64,000 nucleotides of DNA, taken from the NCBI RefSeq assembly GCF_005239225.2, contig NC_133297.1, positions 20,758,147 to 20,822,146 of the forward strand, in the 5' to 3' direction. Source of the stretch: Populus alba. Lineage: Eukaryota; Streptophyta; Magnoliopsida; Malpighiales; Salicaceae. The notes under the pieces are model-generated. The model worked only from the letters and a program-made list of their open reading frames with translations, was not told where the DNA came from and did not search any database. Of this stretch, positions 1 to 9,440 are shown piece after piece. Numbering within the stretch: the first letter of the stretch is position 1; the number at the start of each line of letters is the position of its first letter. Both the position numbers and the translations under genes were made by a program.

Positions 1-172
1 TTTATTTATGTGATAGGCTTACATTTAATATGAACATTTACCATAAATTAAGGTATCTTATAGTATCAAACTTGTTATTATAAAACATGCTTTAGTTAAG
101 GAGTTATTGATACTTCAAGTGCAAAATGATGATATAAAACCTTGATAAAAATGCACTTTCAAGTACTAATCA
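1..172 (-). repeat. 3' LTR of the Athila element (partial)
   Basis: This stretch matches about 7560-7729 nearly base for base, for example the shared word gcaaaatgatgatataaaac. Only the element-proximal 172 bases of the LTR (its U3 start on the minus strand) are inside the window. The LTR start (TG on the minus strand) is at position 172. Confidence 0.9.
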
Positions 173-184
173 CACCCCCCAACC
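173..184 (-). other. Polypurine tract of the Athila element
   Basis: On the minus strand this reads as a G-rich purine run (TTGGGGGGTG) ending exactly where the LTR begins with TGATTAG. This is the expected plus-strand primer site and marks the 3' end of the internal region. It is the main reason for placing the LOG copy inside the element. Confidence 0.8.
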
Positions 185-1234
185 AGCTTATTACTAATCT
201 CTAATAATCAAAGCGTTAAAATAGAAAAATAATTTACAAATTCCACAAAGCAAGGCATTCATCATTCAACTTCCATTAATCTATCCAGATAAACAAACTC
301 TCATTAAATTCATATATTTGCTCAATACCTCTTAAACAAGATATTAATAAACCTTTCATTTGTGCTTAAAATATCAACATATAGTTATGGGGCTTTACTT
401 GGAAGAAAACAAAAAACAATTTCTAATGTTTAAGGTTAACTTCCTTGGGTTAGGATTATTATCTTTTTTTTTTTAATATATATACATATAACTTAAAACA
501 AAATGCATCTTTAACCCATGTAACGAGCTTTCGACTAATGACTCCCAGACCAGTTGGTCTTAGGGCATTAGGTGTTGAGACACCCCTACGAGCTTAGTAA
601 CTCGGGTTGCAGATACTGATATATAGATAGTGCAATGTTTGATTCCCTTAAGCTTTTCTCCTCAACCCATGTAACAAGTGTTAAGCCAATAACTCCCAAG
701 TCAGTTTACTTTAGGGTATTAAGTTTTAAAACACCCCTTTAGGCTTAATTGCTTAGGTTAGGGAGGCTACAAAACCAAACTTATCTACATTTTTATTATT
801 ATTATTTTTTGTTTTTCTTTTGCGTTTTTGTTTTTGTTTTTTTACAAATTATATACTATCTATTTCCCTTAGTTGTTACCTTTAACAAAAGAACATAAAT
901 AATGTAATAATCCAATATGCAACCCACAATCATATGTTAAAGTGTGTGTGAAAATAAAGATTTAAGAATACTTGTTAAATAAGCATATGAGCAGAATCAA
1001 GTGATAACAATACGAGAGTTTGTAAACTTGAATATTTCAAGAGGTATTCTGATAAACCTTGTTAAGAATGTTTACTAAAATGCGTCTTAAGAGTCACTTT
1101 AATAAAAGAACTCCTTTTACTCTGTCATCCTAGTAACAACAATTTTGCAAATAGTTTATGAAATAAAAAACATAGTTAGTTTTTTAAAAAAATATATATA
1201 TCAACTACTACCCTTTCCCCCCAACCAAAATGAG

Positions 1235-1250
1235 ACATTGTCCTCAATGT
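1235..1250 (-). other. Palindromic Athila 3' motif ACATTGAGGACAATGT
   Basis: On the minus strand the sequence is ACATTGAGGACAATGT followed closely by a TTGGGGGG run. From family knowledge, Athila-type elements often carry an ACATTGAGGACAATGT-like word near a G-rich run downstream of pol. Its place after the LOG copy supports the view that that copy is inside the element. ACATTG and CAATGT can pair around a four-base loop. Confidence 0.6.
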
Positions 1251-1377
1251 TCTAAGATAGAAAGATAGAGAATAGAAGACATCACCTGAAATAGCAAACA
1301 CTGAAAAATCTGAAACACACTTAAACAAATATAAGAAACAACAAAACATAATAATAAAACCAAAAGACACAAAGTTT

Positions 1378-2031
1378 TTACAAACGAAGGCTCAAATCCA
1401 ATCCAAGCTTTTTATAGCTTTCCTTAGTTGACCAATTTATACGACTCATGGAGGGATCAATTACAAGGATGAAATATTGTAGTTGGTTAATCAATTGTTT
1501 GGCAGTAGCAGAAGAGATTATGATTTGTCGTGCCGAAGATGTTAAAAATTCCTGTTCCACAGCATGATCAAGAAAAGACAACAACTTATCATAAAAACCA
1601 TTAACATTTAATAGACCTATGGGTTTATGGTGAATGTGTAGTTGGGCCCAAGAGAAAATATGAAAGATCTCTTCCAATGTGCCCTTACCACCTAGTAAGG
1701 CAATGAAGGCGTCAGTATGGTTAAACATTGCATTCATTCAATCAAACATTGTGGGGACTTGTAATTCCTCTTCAATTATTTTTCCAATGATGTCCCCTTA
1801 TGCTAAAGCTTTGGGGACAACCCCCAAAACTTGACTACTTCCTAAAAATGCAGTTATTGACACTCCCCCCATTAATCCAAGGATGCCTCCTCCATACACT
1901 AAATGAAACTTTCGCTCAGCTAGTACCTGACCAAGATGATTTGTTGATTCTAAAAACTCTTTCTCTTTCTTAAGACTGGATCCACCGAAAACACAAATAT
2001 TTCTTATATGATGACTTGAGGAACTTGTCAT
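1378..2031 (-). pseudogene. LOG-like: LOG-type cytokinin riboside 5'-monophosphate phosphoribohydrolase copy, inactivated
   Basis: LOG enzymes release active cytokinin bases from their riboside monophosphates. Here one open frame holds the N-terminal half (1801-2031: ICVFGGSS near the start, then LVYGGGILGLMGG), and the same frame continues through two stop codons into the C-terminal half (1381-1737: AMFNHTDAFIALLGGKGTLEE, then WAQLHIHHKPIGLLN). The stops are at 1798-1800 and 1738-1740. The second falls where the family has the catalytic Arg of its M-x-E-R block, and the PGGxGTxxE motif reads LGGKGTLEE, losing its Pro. No intron separates the halves, whereas many plant LOG genes have several. 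A TATA-like box lies at 2098-2105, about 70 bases upstream of the ATG. The copy lies inside an Athila element, in the same direction. Identity is secure; whether it entered as cDNA or as genomic DNA from an intron-poor relative is not. Confidence 0.88.
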
Positions 2032-2097
2032 TTCTATACATTTCTATATTTGATGAATGTATGGGTTGAGCAGAAATGAAGGGAAGGAAAAGAAGCA

Positions 2098-2105
2098 TTT
2101 ATAAA
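2098..2105 (-). promoter_or_regulatory. TATA-like box upstream of the LOG copy
   Basis: TTTATAAA lies about 70 bases before the LOG ATG. The interval is pyrimidine-rich on the minus strand, as plant 5' UTRs often are. If real, the captured copy brought its own core promoter, which argues against a simple processed mRNA copy. Confidence 0.45.
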
Positions 2106-2394
2106 TGAGAAATTAAAAATGCAATCATATCACCTATATGTAGGCCAACTATAGTCTCACCCACTCTCTCTCTCTCTCTCTATTTATTTATTTATTTTAA
2201 AAAAGCATGTGTACATACAAGTAGTTGTGATTGTGGCTCACATCTTTCCTTGGTTTTACGTCCAAGAACGGCTTAAACACCCTCTATGGATCAAGGATAG
2301 GCTTCCCATCTAGTTTTCTTAAAAACTGGCAAACATGTTCTTTTTTGGTCAGATTCCTAATACTATGTCGAGCATGTTCTTTATGGAATTGTGG
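2106..2394. other. Spacer with CT microsatellite and possible read-on of the upstream ORF
   Basis: Holds a (CT)n run at about 2163-2181 and an ATTT-rich run. The 2284-2394 part continues the reading frame of the ORF at 2395-2832 beyond its stop and looks coding (contains KKEHVCQFLRKLDGKPILDP on the minus strand) up to a second stop at 2284-2286. Confidence 0.4.
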
Positions 2395-2832
2395 TTATAA
2401 ATCATGAATTGCACGATGCACATCTCTACTAGATTGCATCTCAAGAGTTAATAGAAGATTATCTAAAGACCCCTTACTCAGGCTATCCTTAATGAATTGT
2501 ATTTTATCTTCACGGTTTACAGATACCATTCCTAAAAAATGACATGTCGCATTACAAGTCCATCTGGCACATCTATGATAGACTTTCAGTCGTTTTGCAT
2601 GATGTTTTTTCATAAAAGTGCTTTTACATATTCCAAGTATGTCTGAAATGAAAGAATTGGAGGAATCCCCTGATAATCGGACCTTTGCTTCAATCAGCCA
2701 GCGAATATCTTTAGGAATTCCATAATTCATTAACAACCTCAATCTTGCACATCTAGCACGGTAAATTTTTGTAATTGCATTCTGAGGTAGATTGGGAAAA
2801 TACTTTTTCAATTTTTCAAGAGTGGTGTCCAT
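2395..2832 (-). CDS. Unknown 145-residue basic, cysteine-containing protein inside the Athila element
   Basis: I do not recognise this protein. An upstream ATG at 2890-2892 exists, but a TATA-like box (GTATATATTT, 2891-2900) overlaps it. Transcripts would therefore start about 30 bases downstream, making the ATG at 2830-2832 the first usable one. That start is preceded by a CT-rich leader typical of plant 5' UTRs. The protein begins MDTTLEKLKKYFPNLP, is rich in Lys, Arg and Cys, has a CARWTCNATCHFLG segment near residue 90-105 and is predicted soluble. After the stop the same frame stays protein-like for another 36 codons, so the ORF may be a truncated form of a longer protein of about 180 residues. 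It sits between integrase and the LOG copy on the same strand. It could be a captured host gene or the element's own env-position ORF. Confidence 0.5.
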   Translation of the reverse strand: MDTTLEKLKKYFPNLPQNAITKIYRARCARLRLLMNYGIPKDIRWLIEAKVRLSGDSSNSFISDILGICKSTFMKKHHAKRLKVYHRCARWTCNATCHFLGMVSVNREDKIQFIKDSLSKGSLDNLLLTLEMQSSRDVHRAIHDL

Positions 2833-2890
2833 TTTCAAATGAGAATTGGAGGAGAGATTCAAAGAAAGGAGAAAGAGCAAAGAAATGCAC

Positions 2891-2900
2891 AAATATATAC
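2891..2900 (-). promoter_or_regulatory. TATA-like box for the 145-residue ORF
   Basis: GTATATATTT on the minus strand, about 60 bases upstream of the preferred ATG at 2830-2832. It decides the start: the longer frame beginning at 2892 would start within the box itself. Confidence 0.45.
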
Positions 2901-2938
2901 ACAGATATCAGTTATCATGGGAAACTAAAAGAACCGAC

Positions 2939-4110
2939 TTAAGAGTCACGAAGCACCGTTATCCGCCATTTGATTGAGGTGAGAGAGACTAGCAAAACAA
3001 AAGTCACATAAAAAAAGAAACATAAAAACAATGTGAGAAAAAAAAAAGAATCAATCTTTATATACAAGATCACCCAATTCAATAGAGTCATGTTCAACTG
3101 AAATAAATGGTGTCGAGAATTATAAAGCAAGACTTTTTGACCAACATTGAATGTTTTTCTCAGTATTTTCTTGTCATGAAACTCTTTGATTTTTGCTTTA
3201 TAAATTCTTGAATTTTCATATGCATCATTTCTTATTTCCTCAAGCTCATTTATTTGTAATTTTCGCAGCTGACTAGCATCATTCAGGTTTGAATTGAAAG
3301 CTTTAATAGCCCAATAAGCTTTATGTTCAAGTTCCACAGGCAAGTGACAAGGTTTTCCGTATACTAGTCTATAAGGTGACATACCTAATGATGTTTTATA
3401 AGTAGTTCGATAAGCCCAAAGTACATCATTAAGTCTTAAAGACCAATCTTTCCGATTAGGGTTCACCGTTTTCTCCAACATCTGTCTGATCTCCCTATTA
3501 GCAAGTTCTACCTATCCACTCGTCTGAGGGTGATAAGGGGTGACAGCTTTGTGTGTGATTCCATATTTCTTCAATAAAAACTCAAATGACTTGTTGTAGA
3601 AATGTATTTCACCATCACTTATTATGGCTCGAGGGATTCCAAATCGACTTTAAATGTTTTCTTTCAAAAACTTTATCATTGTTTTGTGATCATTGTTTCG
3701 ACTTGGAATTGCCTCTATCCATTTTGAAACATAATCTACTGCGACTAATATGTACAAGAAACCAAATGATGGAGGAATGGACCCATGAAATCTATACCCC
3801 AATAGTAAAAGATCTCAATGACAAGAATAGGATTTAAAGGCATCATGTGACGTTTTGAAATAGATCCCAACTTTTGACAATTTTCACAAATCTTGCAGAA
3901 TGCATGTAAGTCCTTGAACATGGTGGGCTAGTAAAATCCACTTTGTAAGATTTTTGCAGTTGTCTTTCTTAATGAGAAATGACCCCCACGTGCCTTAAAA
4001 TGACAAAATTTAATGATGTTACTTACCTCATTGCTAGGAATGCATCTTCAAAATATTTGATCAGGACAATATTTGAATAAATAAGGGTCATCCTAATAAA
4101 AGTTCTTCAC
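2939..4110 (-). pseudogene. Athila integrase, broken
   Basis: The open part (2939-3481) gives the integrase C-terminal region with Athila hallmarks ([16 protein letters not shown], then [20 protein letters not shown]). Upstream on the minus strand (3482-4110) the zinc-binding and catalytic core can still be followed (segments resembling FYWPTMFKDLHAFCKICENC and PYHPQTSG) but it is cut by stops, for instance around 3482-3515. The frame loses family resemblance after about 3090 and becomes a Phe/Leu-rich tail, so the 3' end of pol is rearranged before the captured sequences begin. Confidence 0.8.
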
Positions 4111-4115
4111 TTCGT

Positions 4116-5111
4116 TCAAGAATTTTCTTTTGTCTTGGGTACTCTAATGAGCTGGCAATTATCCTGAAATAAGAAAATTAACAATATTAGCAAACCAAGG
4201 CATTGTAGAGACAGAAAATAAAGATTCATCAGGAAAGTAGTCATCGATTGGTGTGATGTTACTATAAAGTGACATTTTTCCCGATTCAGTACAAGATTCT
4301 TCTCTTCACACCTGTTCAAAACCTTTTCCAAGTTAGTTAAACAATCATTAAATGAATCACCAAAAACAGAAAAATCATCCATAAAAATCTCAAGGAAACA
4401 TTCAACCATATCATTGAATATGCTAAGCATGCATTTTTGAAATGTGGCTAGTGCATTACATAATCCAAAAGGCATTCTTTGATATGCAAAAGTACCGAAT
4501 GGACATATGAAAGTAGTCTTCTCTTGATCTTCCAATGCAATTTTAATTTGGTTGTAACCTGAATAGCCATCTAGAAAACAATAAAATTCATGACCTGCAA
4601 CTCTTTCTAGGATTTGATCCATGAAAGGTAAATGATATTTTCTAGTCATTGAATTAAGTTTCCTATAGTCAATGCACAGGCGCCAACCAATAATAGTCCG
4701 AGTTAGAATTAACTCATTTTTCTCATTTGTTATCACAGTGACTCCAGACTTTTTGGGTACAACTTGGGTAGGACTTACCCATTTGCTGTCAGAAATAGAA
4801 TAAATGATTCCATTATCTAGAAGCTTAATGACTTCATTTTTCACTACTTCTTTCATATTATTAGGATTAAGACTTTGTTGCATTTCTCTAGAGGTCTTAG
4901 CATTTTTCTCCAAATAAATCATGTGTGTGCAAACCAAAGGACTAATTCCTTTTATATCTACTATGGTCCATCCTAATGCATTTTTGTGCATTTTTAGAGT
5001 TTGTAATAACTTACCTTCTTGATAAACATTAAGTTTGAAAGAGATTATTACCGGAAAAGTTTCATTTTCTCCCAAAAATAAGTATTTGAGATTGAATGGT
5101 AATGGCTTCAA
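4116..5111 (-). pseudogene. Athila reverse transcriptase, RNase H deleted
   Basis: The 331-residue frame carries the Athila lead-in (MKPLPFNLKYLFLGENETFP), the primer-binding region WVSPTQVVPKKSG, FLDGYSGYNQIKIA and the catalytic-site block IFMDDFSVFGDSF (two Asp of the palm domain). After NREKCHF the sequence jumps directly to the region that normally precedes integrase, so about half of the thumb and all of RNase H are missing. A protease remnant containing LGRSFLATSNALINCRNEL can be read at about 5280-5480, in a frame broken by stops. The polyprotein cannot be functional. Confidence 0.85.
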
Positions 5112-5547
5112 ATCAGGTCTTGGTGGTTAAACACTTGAAGGTATGGACTCAATTGATCGTGGTGGCAATTCTTGAATTTGTGGTCTCCAATTACATGCCT
5201 TTGCTTCTTCCTGAAAATAGACCATTTGCAACTCATCAGGTTCATCAATCTCAGTTTCACTGGAAGTGGTTTTGAAATTGATCATAAACTAATTTTTCAA
5301 TAAAGTCCATTTCTTGTAAATCATTATTATCTTCAGGTTGCTTGCAAATGTTAAAAATATTCATCTCCAATGTCATGTTTCCAAATGATAGCTTCATCAG
5401 TTCATTCCTACAATTAATCAATGCATTAGAAGTTGCAAGAAACGAACGTCCTAAAATAACAGGAATTGATTTTTGAGTGAAAGTGGTGATTTGTCTTTTG
5501 AAAGAGTTGGTTCTATGAGATGGAAAAATTTTCTTTAAAAATTGTAG

Positions 5548-5841
5548 TTACATTTCATCCCAAGCACGAATGGATCCTGACCTAAGATTTTGTAGCCATG
5601 TTTTAACTTTATCTTTTAATGAAAAAGGAAAAAGCTTTAATCTAATGGTATTCATGGTACAATTTAAGTCATTATAGGTGTTACAAACTTTTTCAAATTC
5701 TCTCAAATCCAAGTATGGATTTTCTAGATCTAAGCCATGAAAAGAAGGTAAAAGTTGAATAATGTCTAGCTTAAAGTTAAAATGAGATGCATGAGGAGGG
5801 AAAACTATGCATGAGGGTGCACTTGTTCTTATGGGATTCAT
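5548..5841 (-). pseudogene. Athila gag fragment
   Basis: A 97-residue piece of the retrotransposon gag domain: NFKLDIIQLLPSFHGLDLEN, then LREFEKVCNTYND and LFPFSLKDKVKTWLQNL, matching the order of motifs in Athila gag. The second gag remnant at 9455-10010 shows the same blocks. The rest of gag, including any zinc knuckle, is lost between this piece and the protease remnant, so there is an internal deletion near 5500-5548. Confidence 0.75.
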
Positions 5842-6071
5842 GTGGTCTAGTTATCTTCTTCAGCCATATTTTCTGAAAATGATGAGGATACCCTACAAAG
5901 TATATCACTTAATGTACGTGACCAAACACTTATGCACGTGTAGAAAGAAAATAAAAGGAAGAAGAAAACAAAACAAAAGGAAACAAAACAAAACAAAAGA
6001 AACAAAGTTAGATACAAGAAAAGTGAAAAGAGAAAATAAAATAAATACTATAATTTGTACAAGAATTTACC

Positions 6072-6090
6072 TCCCCGGCAATGACACTAA
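6072..6090 (-). other. Primer-binding site of the Athila element
   Basis: The minus strand reads TAGTGTCATTGCCGGGGA, a mutated form of the TGGTGCCGTTGCCGGGGA type attributed to tRNA-Asp priming in Athila elements. A better preserved version is at 10353-10372. It lies 4 bases from the LTR edge at 6095. Confidence 0.75.
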
Positions 6091-6094
6091 AAAC

Positions 6095-6949
6095 TTGACA
6101 TGACCAAAAAATTGATGTCTTCTCCCAAGTGTAAAAGTGTCGAAGTAATAAATAACCCGGCAAGACCGGGGTTGAGTCACAGGGAGGTTAATTGTATAAA
6201 TAATAGACAATAATAATACAACAACAACAATAACAATAACAATAACAATAGTAATAGTAATAGTAATAGTAATAATAAAGAAGAAGAAGAAAAAAAAGTT
6301 GATGAGAACTTTGAGATGGAAGATTAATGTAAGGATTAAATAATTATAAAAATAAATGTCAAGGTTAGAGGATCAACTAATGGTATTTCAAACAAGTATA
6401 GTATAAACTCTTATTATTCAACTGGAAACCACACACAAAGGAGGTTCCGATCGGATGATTTGTCATTAATAGCTCATTATAAATTGTTAACATGATCATA
6501 TTAATTATCTTATTTAAGTAACACAAAACTTTTAAATATTATTAGGAATTCATGATGTTAACTTATGTTAACAACAAATCAAGTTCCTTTCATAACACAG
6601 ATGTAGGTAATACCATACGGTTGGGCTAAGCATTTGTTGTATCAAGTGTTATACAACACAAATCTAGATTAACCATTTAACAAGCAAGGTATTAAGAATT
6701 AGTAAAATAAAAAGATAAGACATGTTAATATTAAACATTAAGGTCCATTTTAAGTTTACACTATACTTATTCTTACACCATTAGTGTAACCTTTTCACCT
6801 TGACATAATAAACTTAGCTAAACATAATGAAGAAGAGAAACATAAATAAACAAAATAAGAACATAAATAAGATACAAGTTAACTAAGTAAAGGAAAGGAA
6901 ATGAAAAGCATAAACAAGATATTAATGAAAGCAAAACTTAAGAATTACA

Positions 6950-6986
<37 letters not shown>

Positions 6987-7729
6987 GAGCAAGAGAAAGT
7001 TCTTGATCTGAACAATCAAGCTCCTAAATGCATGGAAAATGCCTACTTTTATAGGCCAAAATTTGGAACTATTGATTTGATGACTAATTGTTGAATGGGT
7101 GGCCACCTCTTGACTTGGTGAAAATCCTTATCTTCTTGTCTAAATAAAACGTCAGTGCTAGCATCAGAACTAGAACCACCTATACTCATGAAAGTTATAG
7201 AAAATTGTCTTATCTTTCTAGGAAAAAAAAATTGAGGTCATTTGGACTTCTAGAACTCGAGATATGAGCTAGACACTGAACAATGTCTAGGTTGTGAGAT
7301 AAATTCAAACTTCTCTGTTGTTGCTATAATTTGGACTTGAAAACGGCCTTTTTAAATGTTAGACTCTCATGAAAGCTGTAGGCCTATGTCTTACCGAATA
7401 TGTCCTAAAATTTGAGGTTATTTGGACATGTAGAACTCGAGATATCACCCAATTACCGAATAGTGTTCCAGTTTGGACCGCACCAACATCTCTTTTCTAA
7501 GTTTGGCCCTCTCTTTGTCCTTTCAATTTCAATACTTAAACTCATTAATCAATCATTTCATTTATGTGATAGGCCTGCATTTAAGATGAACATTTACCAT
7601 AAATTAAAGGTATCTTATATTATTAGGTATGTTATTATAAAACATGCTTTAATTAAGGAGTTATTAATACTTCAAGTGCAAAATGATGATATAAAACCTT
7701 GATAAAAATGCACTTTTAAGTACTGATCA
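6095..7729 (-). repeat. 5' LTR of the Athila element (about 1.63 kb)
   Basis: Bounded by the primer site at 6072-6090 on the left and TGATCA at 7724-7729 on the right. A second copy of this LTR family at 48832-52557, in the opposite orientation, shows the same two ends, confirming the edges. It contains trinucleotide and pentanucleotide runs (about 6205-6300) and an (AT)n run at about 6950-6981. It has no coding content; the short frames at 5807-6103 and 7412-7702 are chance. Confidence 0.85.
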
Positions 7730-8888
7730 GTAGCCAATATCAAGCAATTGCTTTAATGTCTACTTGGGGTAGTGGTGAACTTTCTTTCACTGCTAAATCC
7801 TATGATTTCCTGCGTTTCAAATGTGATCTGGTTCCTTGGGCTAAGATGGTATGGGAATCTTATTTCATGCCTAGATATAACTTCATTTTGTGGCTGGCGG
7901 TTATAGGCAAGCTACGAACTCGTGACAGGCTTCGCTTCTTGCAACTCGACCCTTTGTGTGTTTTTTATCGGGTTGATAAAGAGTACCACAATCAACTATT
8001 TTTTAGCAATCCATGGACCTCTCTTCTTTAGAGGATAATAAAATCTTGGCTTCATCTGCACAAAAGAATGTCGACCATTAATAGTGTAATTCGTGGTCTT
8101 CCTTCTGGCAGAAGCAACACTACTAACAGAATGTGAAGAGTCTCCCTTGGTATTCTTATCTACTTGATTTGGGAAGAAAGAAACAAGAGAGTCTTTGATA
8201 ACTCTTTCAATCCAGTCTTTTTTGTTTTTCGCAAATTCCAGGTTCTGTTTTACCTGATTTTGCACTTTCATGAATAGTTTCTTATCATTCAAGATGGCTG
8301 CTAGTGTCTATTTGGTAGGTTCTTTCACTAGGTGCTCCTTCTAGTTTTGTCTAGCTTTGATTTATTTGGTGTGCTGGATGCTTATCCTGTGTGGTCTTAT
8401 ATGAGATATCTTTCTTTATTTGCTTTGAGAGCTGTCATCGTCTCTTTGCTACTGGGGATGGCCTTCTCAGATCGGGGAAGCTTGATTGTCTAGATGTTGT
8501 CCATTCTTTAGTAGTCTAGTTGTGATACTGTTCATCTACTTTTTTTGCTTGTCGATAGTTGTTGAGGCTATTGATGCTTGTATTGCTTTGGTGTTGTAGC
8601 TAAGAGCTTTTTTTTTTTTTTTTTTTGGTTGCTACTTTTGTCATTCTCACTATTTATATTTTTTTGTGCCATGTGTCAGGTTTGACACATTATCTTTGAT
8701 TAGGTTCCTCATCTAACCATTGTCAACTAATTCTTTTAGCTTGATAGTGCTTTCACTTTTTGATTTTGGTGTTTTGTTCAAGGAGTATGTTCCCTCTTTT
8801 GTAAATCTTGTATATGAACTTGCTAGTTCTCCAACCTTGTATATTTTTTGATCTGATATATTTACTTACCTTTGATCAAAAAAAAAAG
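7730..8888 (+). mobile_element. 3' end of a LINE (non-LTR retrotransposon) with poly(A) tail
   Basis: From 7741 the plus strand encodes the C-terminal zinc-binding region that follows reverse transcriptase in plant L1-like ORF2 proteins: PWAKMVWESYFMPRYNFILW, then LRTRDRLRFL. The frame continues past a TAG at 8029-8031 (IKSWLHLHKRMSTINSVIRG), then a TGA, then YLIWEERNKRVFDNS, and ends near 8280. A T-rich 3' UTR follows, ending in TTTGATC and an A run (8878-8887). The left end is cut exactly at the Athila LTR edge, so the Athila element most likely inserted into this LINE and the rest of ORF2 should lie left of the window. Confidence 0.85.
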
Positions 8889-9440
8889 GAAAACACCCTA
8901 GAATCAGAACACTTCAAACCCCCTGCAGAAAATACAAAACAAAACCAAGAACATAAATCACAAATCAACCTGGCAAATCAAGTTGAAGACAAAGCAATGT
9001 AAAATAGGAAAAAAGACATTGAAAGGGTGACCAAGTTGTGAACATATAATGTTTTCTTGTGCTAAAAAGAAGTCTATAAACAACAAGCTAAAGGTGAGGA
9101 ACCCACTAATTTGACTCTAATAGATAGTAAATTTTTTTGCAAAAACTCTATATAGCTTGTTGCCTAAATTACACCTAACCTTGCAAACAAAAAATGTCTT
9201 GCAATAACGAAAGTCATTCTAATAGTACAAAAGGTTTAACACAGCAAGAAGAAAATGTCCCAATACTTTACCAGCTACATTGCAAATAAGCAAAAAAACA
9301 ACAAACAAATCTCGTAAAAAATAGCAAACAAATCTCATAAAAAAACAATAAACCTATCTCGTAACTTCATCCAAAATGAGACAACATGCAACAAACATAG
9401 ATCGACAACAAATCTAGATACTTTACAAAAATCAATCATA
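8889..9440. other. No gene recognised
   Basis: A-rich sequence between the LINE tail and a gag remnant. It contains short direct repeats such as aacaaatctcgtaaaaaa near 9300-9360. No motif or long frame supports a gene. Confidence 0.5.

Larger units (their letters stand above)
173..1377 (-). other. Athila 3' untranslated region
   Basis: Non-coding internal part of the Athila element between the LOG copy and the polypurine tract. It contains two diverged copies of a segment starting acccatgtaac (about 515-615 and 664-770), a low-complexity T-rich run near 790-840, and the conserved-looking 1235-1250 palindrome. No reading frame of interest is seen; the short frame at 1176-1370 is not supported by any motif. 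Confidence 0.6.
1..7729 (-). mobile_element. Athila-type Ty3/gypsy retrotransposon carrying captured gene copies (3' LTR cut by window edge)
   Basis: The right edge of the segment at 1-172 recurs at about 7560-7729 in the same orientation; both edges end in a motif like tactaatca or tactgatca. The internal region (173-6094) reads on the minus strand as gag (5548-5841), protease remnant (about 5280-5480), reverse transcriptase (4116-5111) and integrase (2939-4110). The primer site at 6072-6090 resembles the tRNA-Asp type used by Athila elements, and a purine tract (minus strand) abuts the 3' LTR at 173-184. The LTR is about 1.63 kb, as usual for Athila. RNase H is deleted and all frames are broken, so the element cannot move by itself. 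Unusually, a LOG gene copy (1378-2031) and another ORF (2395-2832) lie between integrase and 3' LTR on the same strand. The right flank is gtagc (7730-7734); its matching target duplication should lie left of the window. Confidence 0.85.

Noticed and set aside
1378..2031. Two separate short genes (77 and 119 codons)
   Set aside because: Both halves and the bases between them are one continuous LOG frame with two stops.
5807..6103. Lys-rich plus-strand frame of 98 codons
   Set aside because: It runs antisense across the gag start, leader and primer site of the Athila element; low-complexity A-rich sequence.
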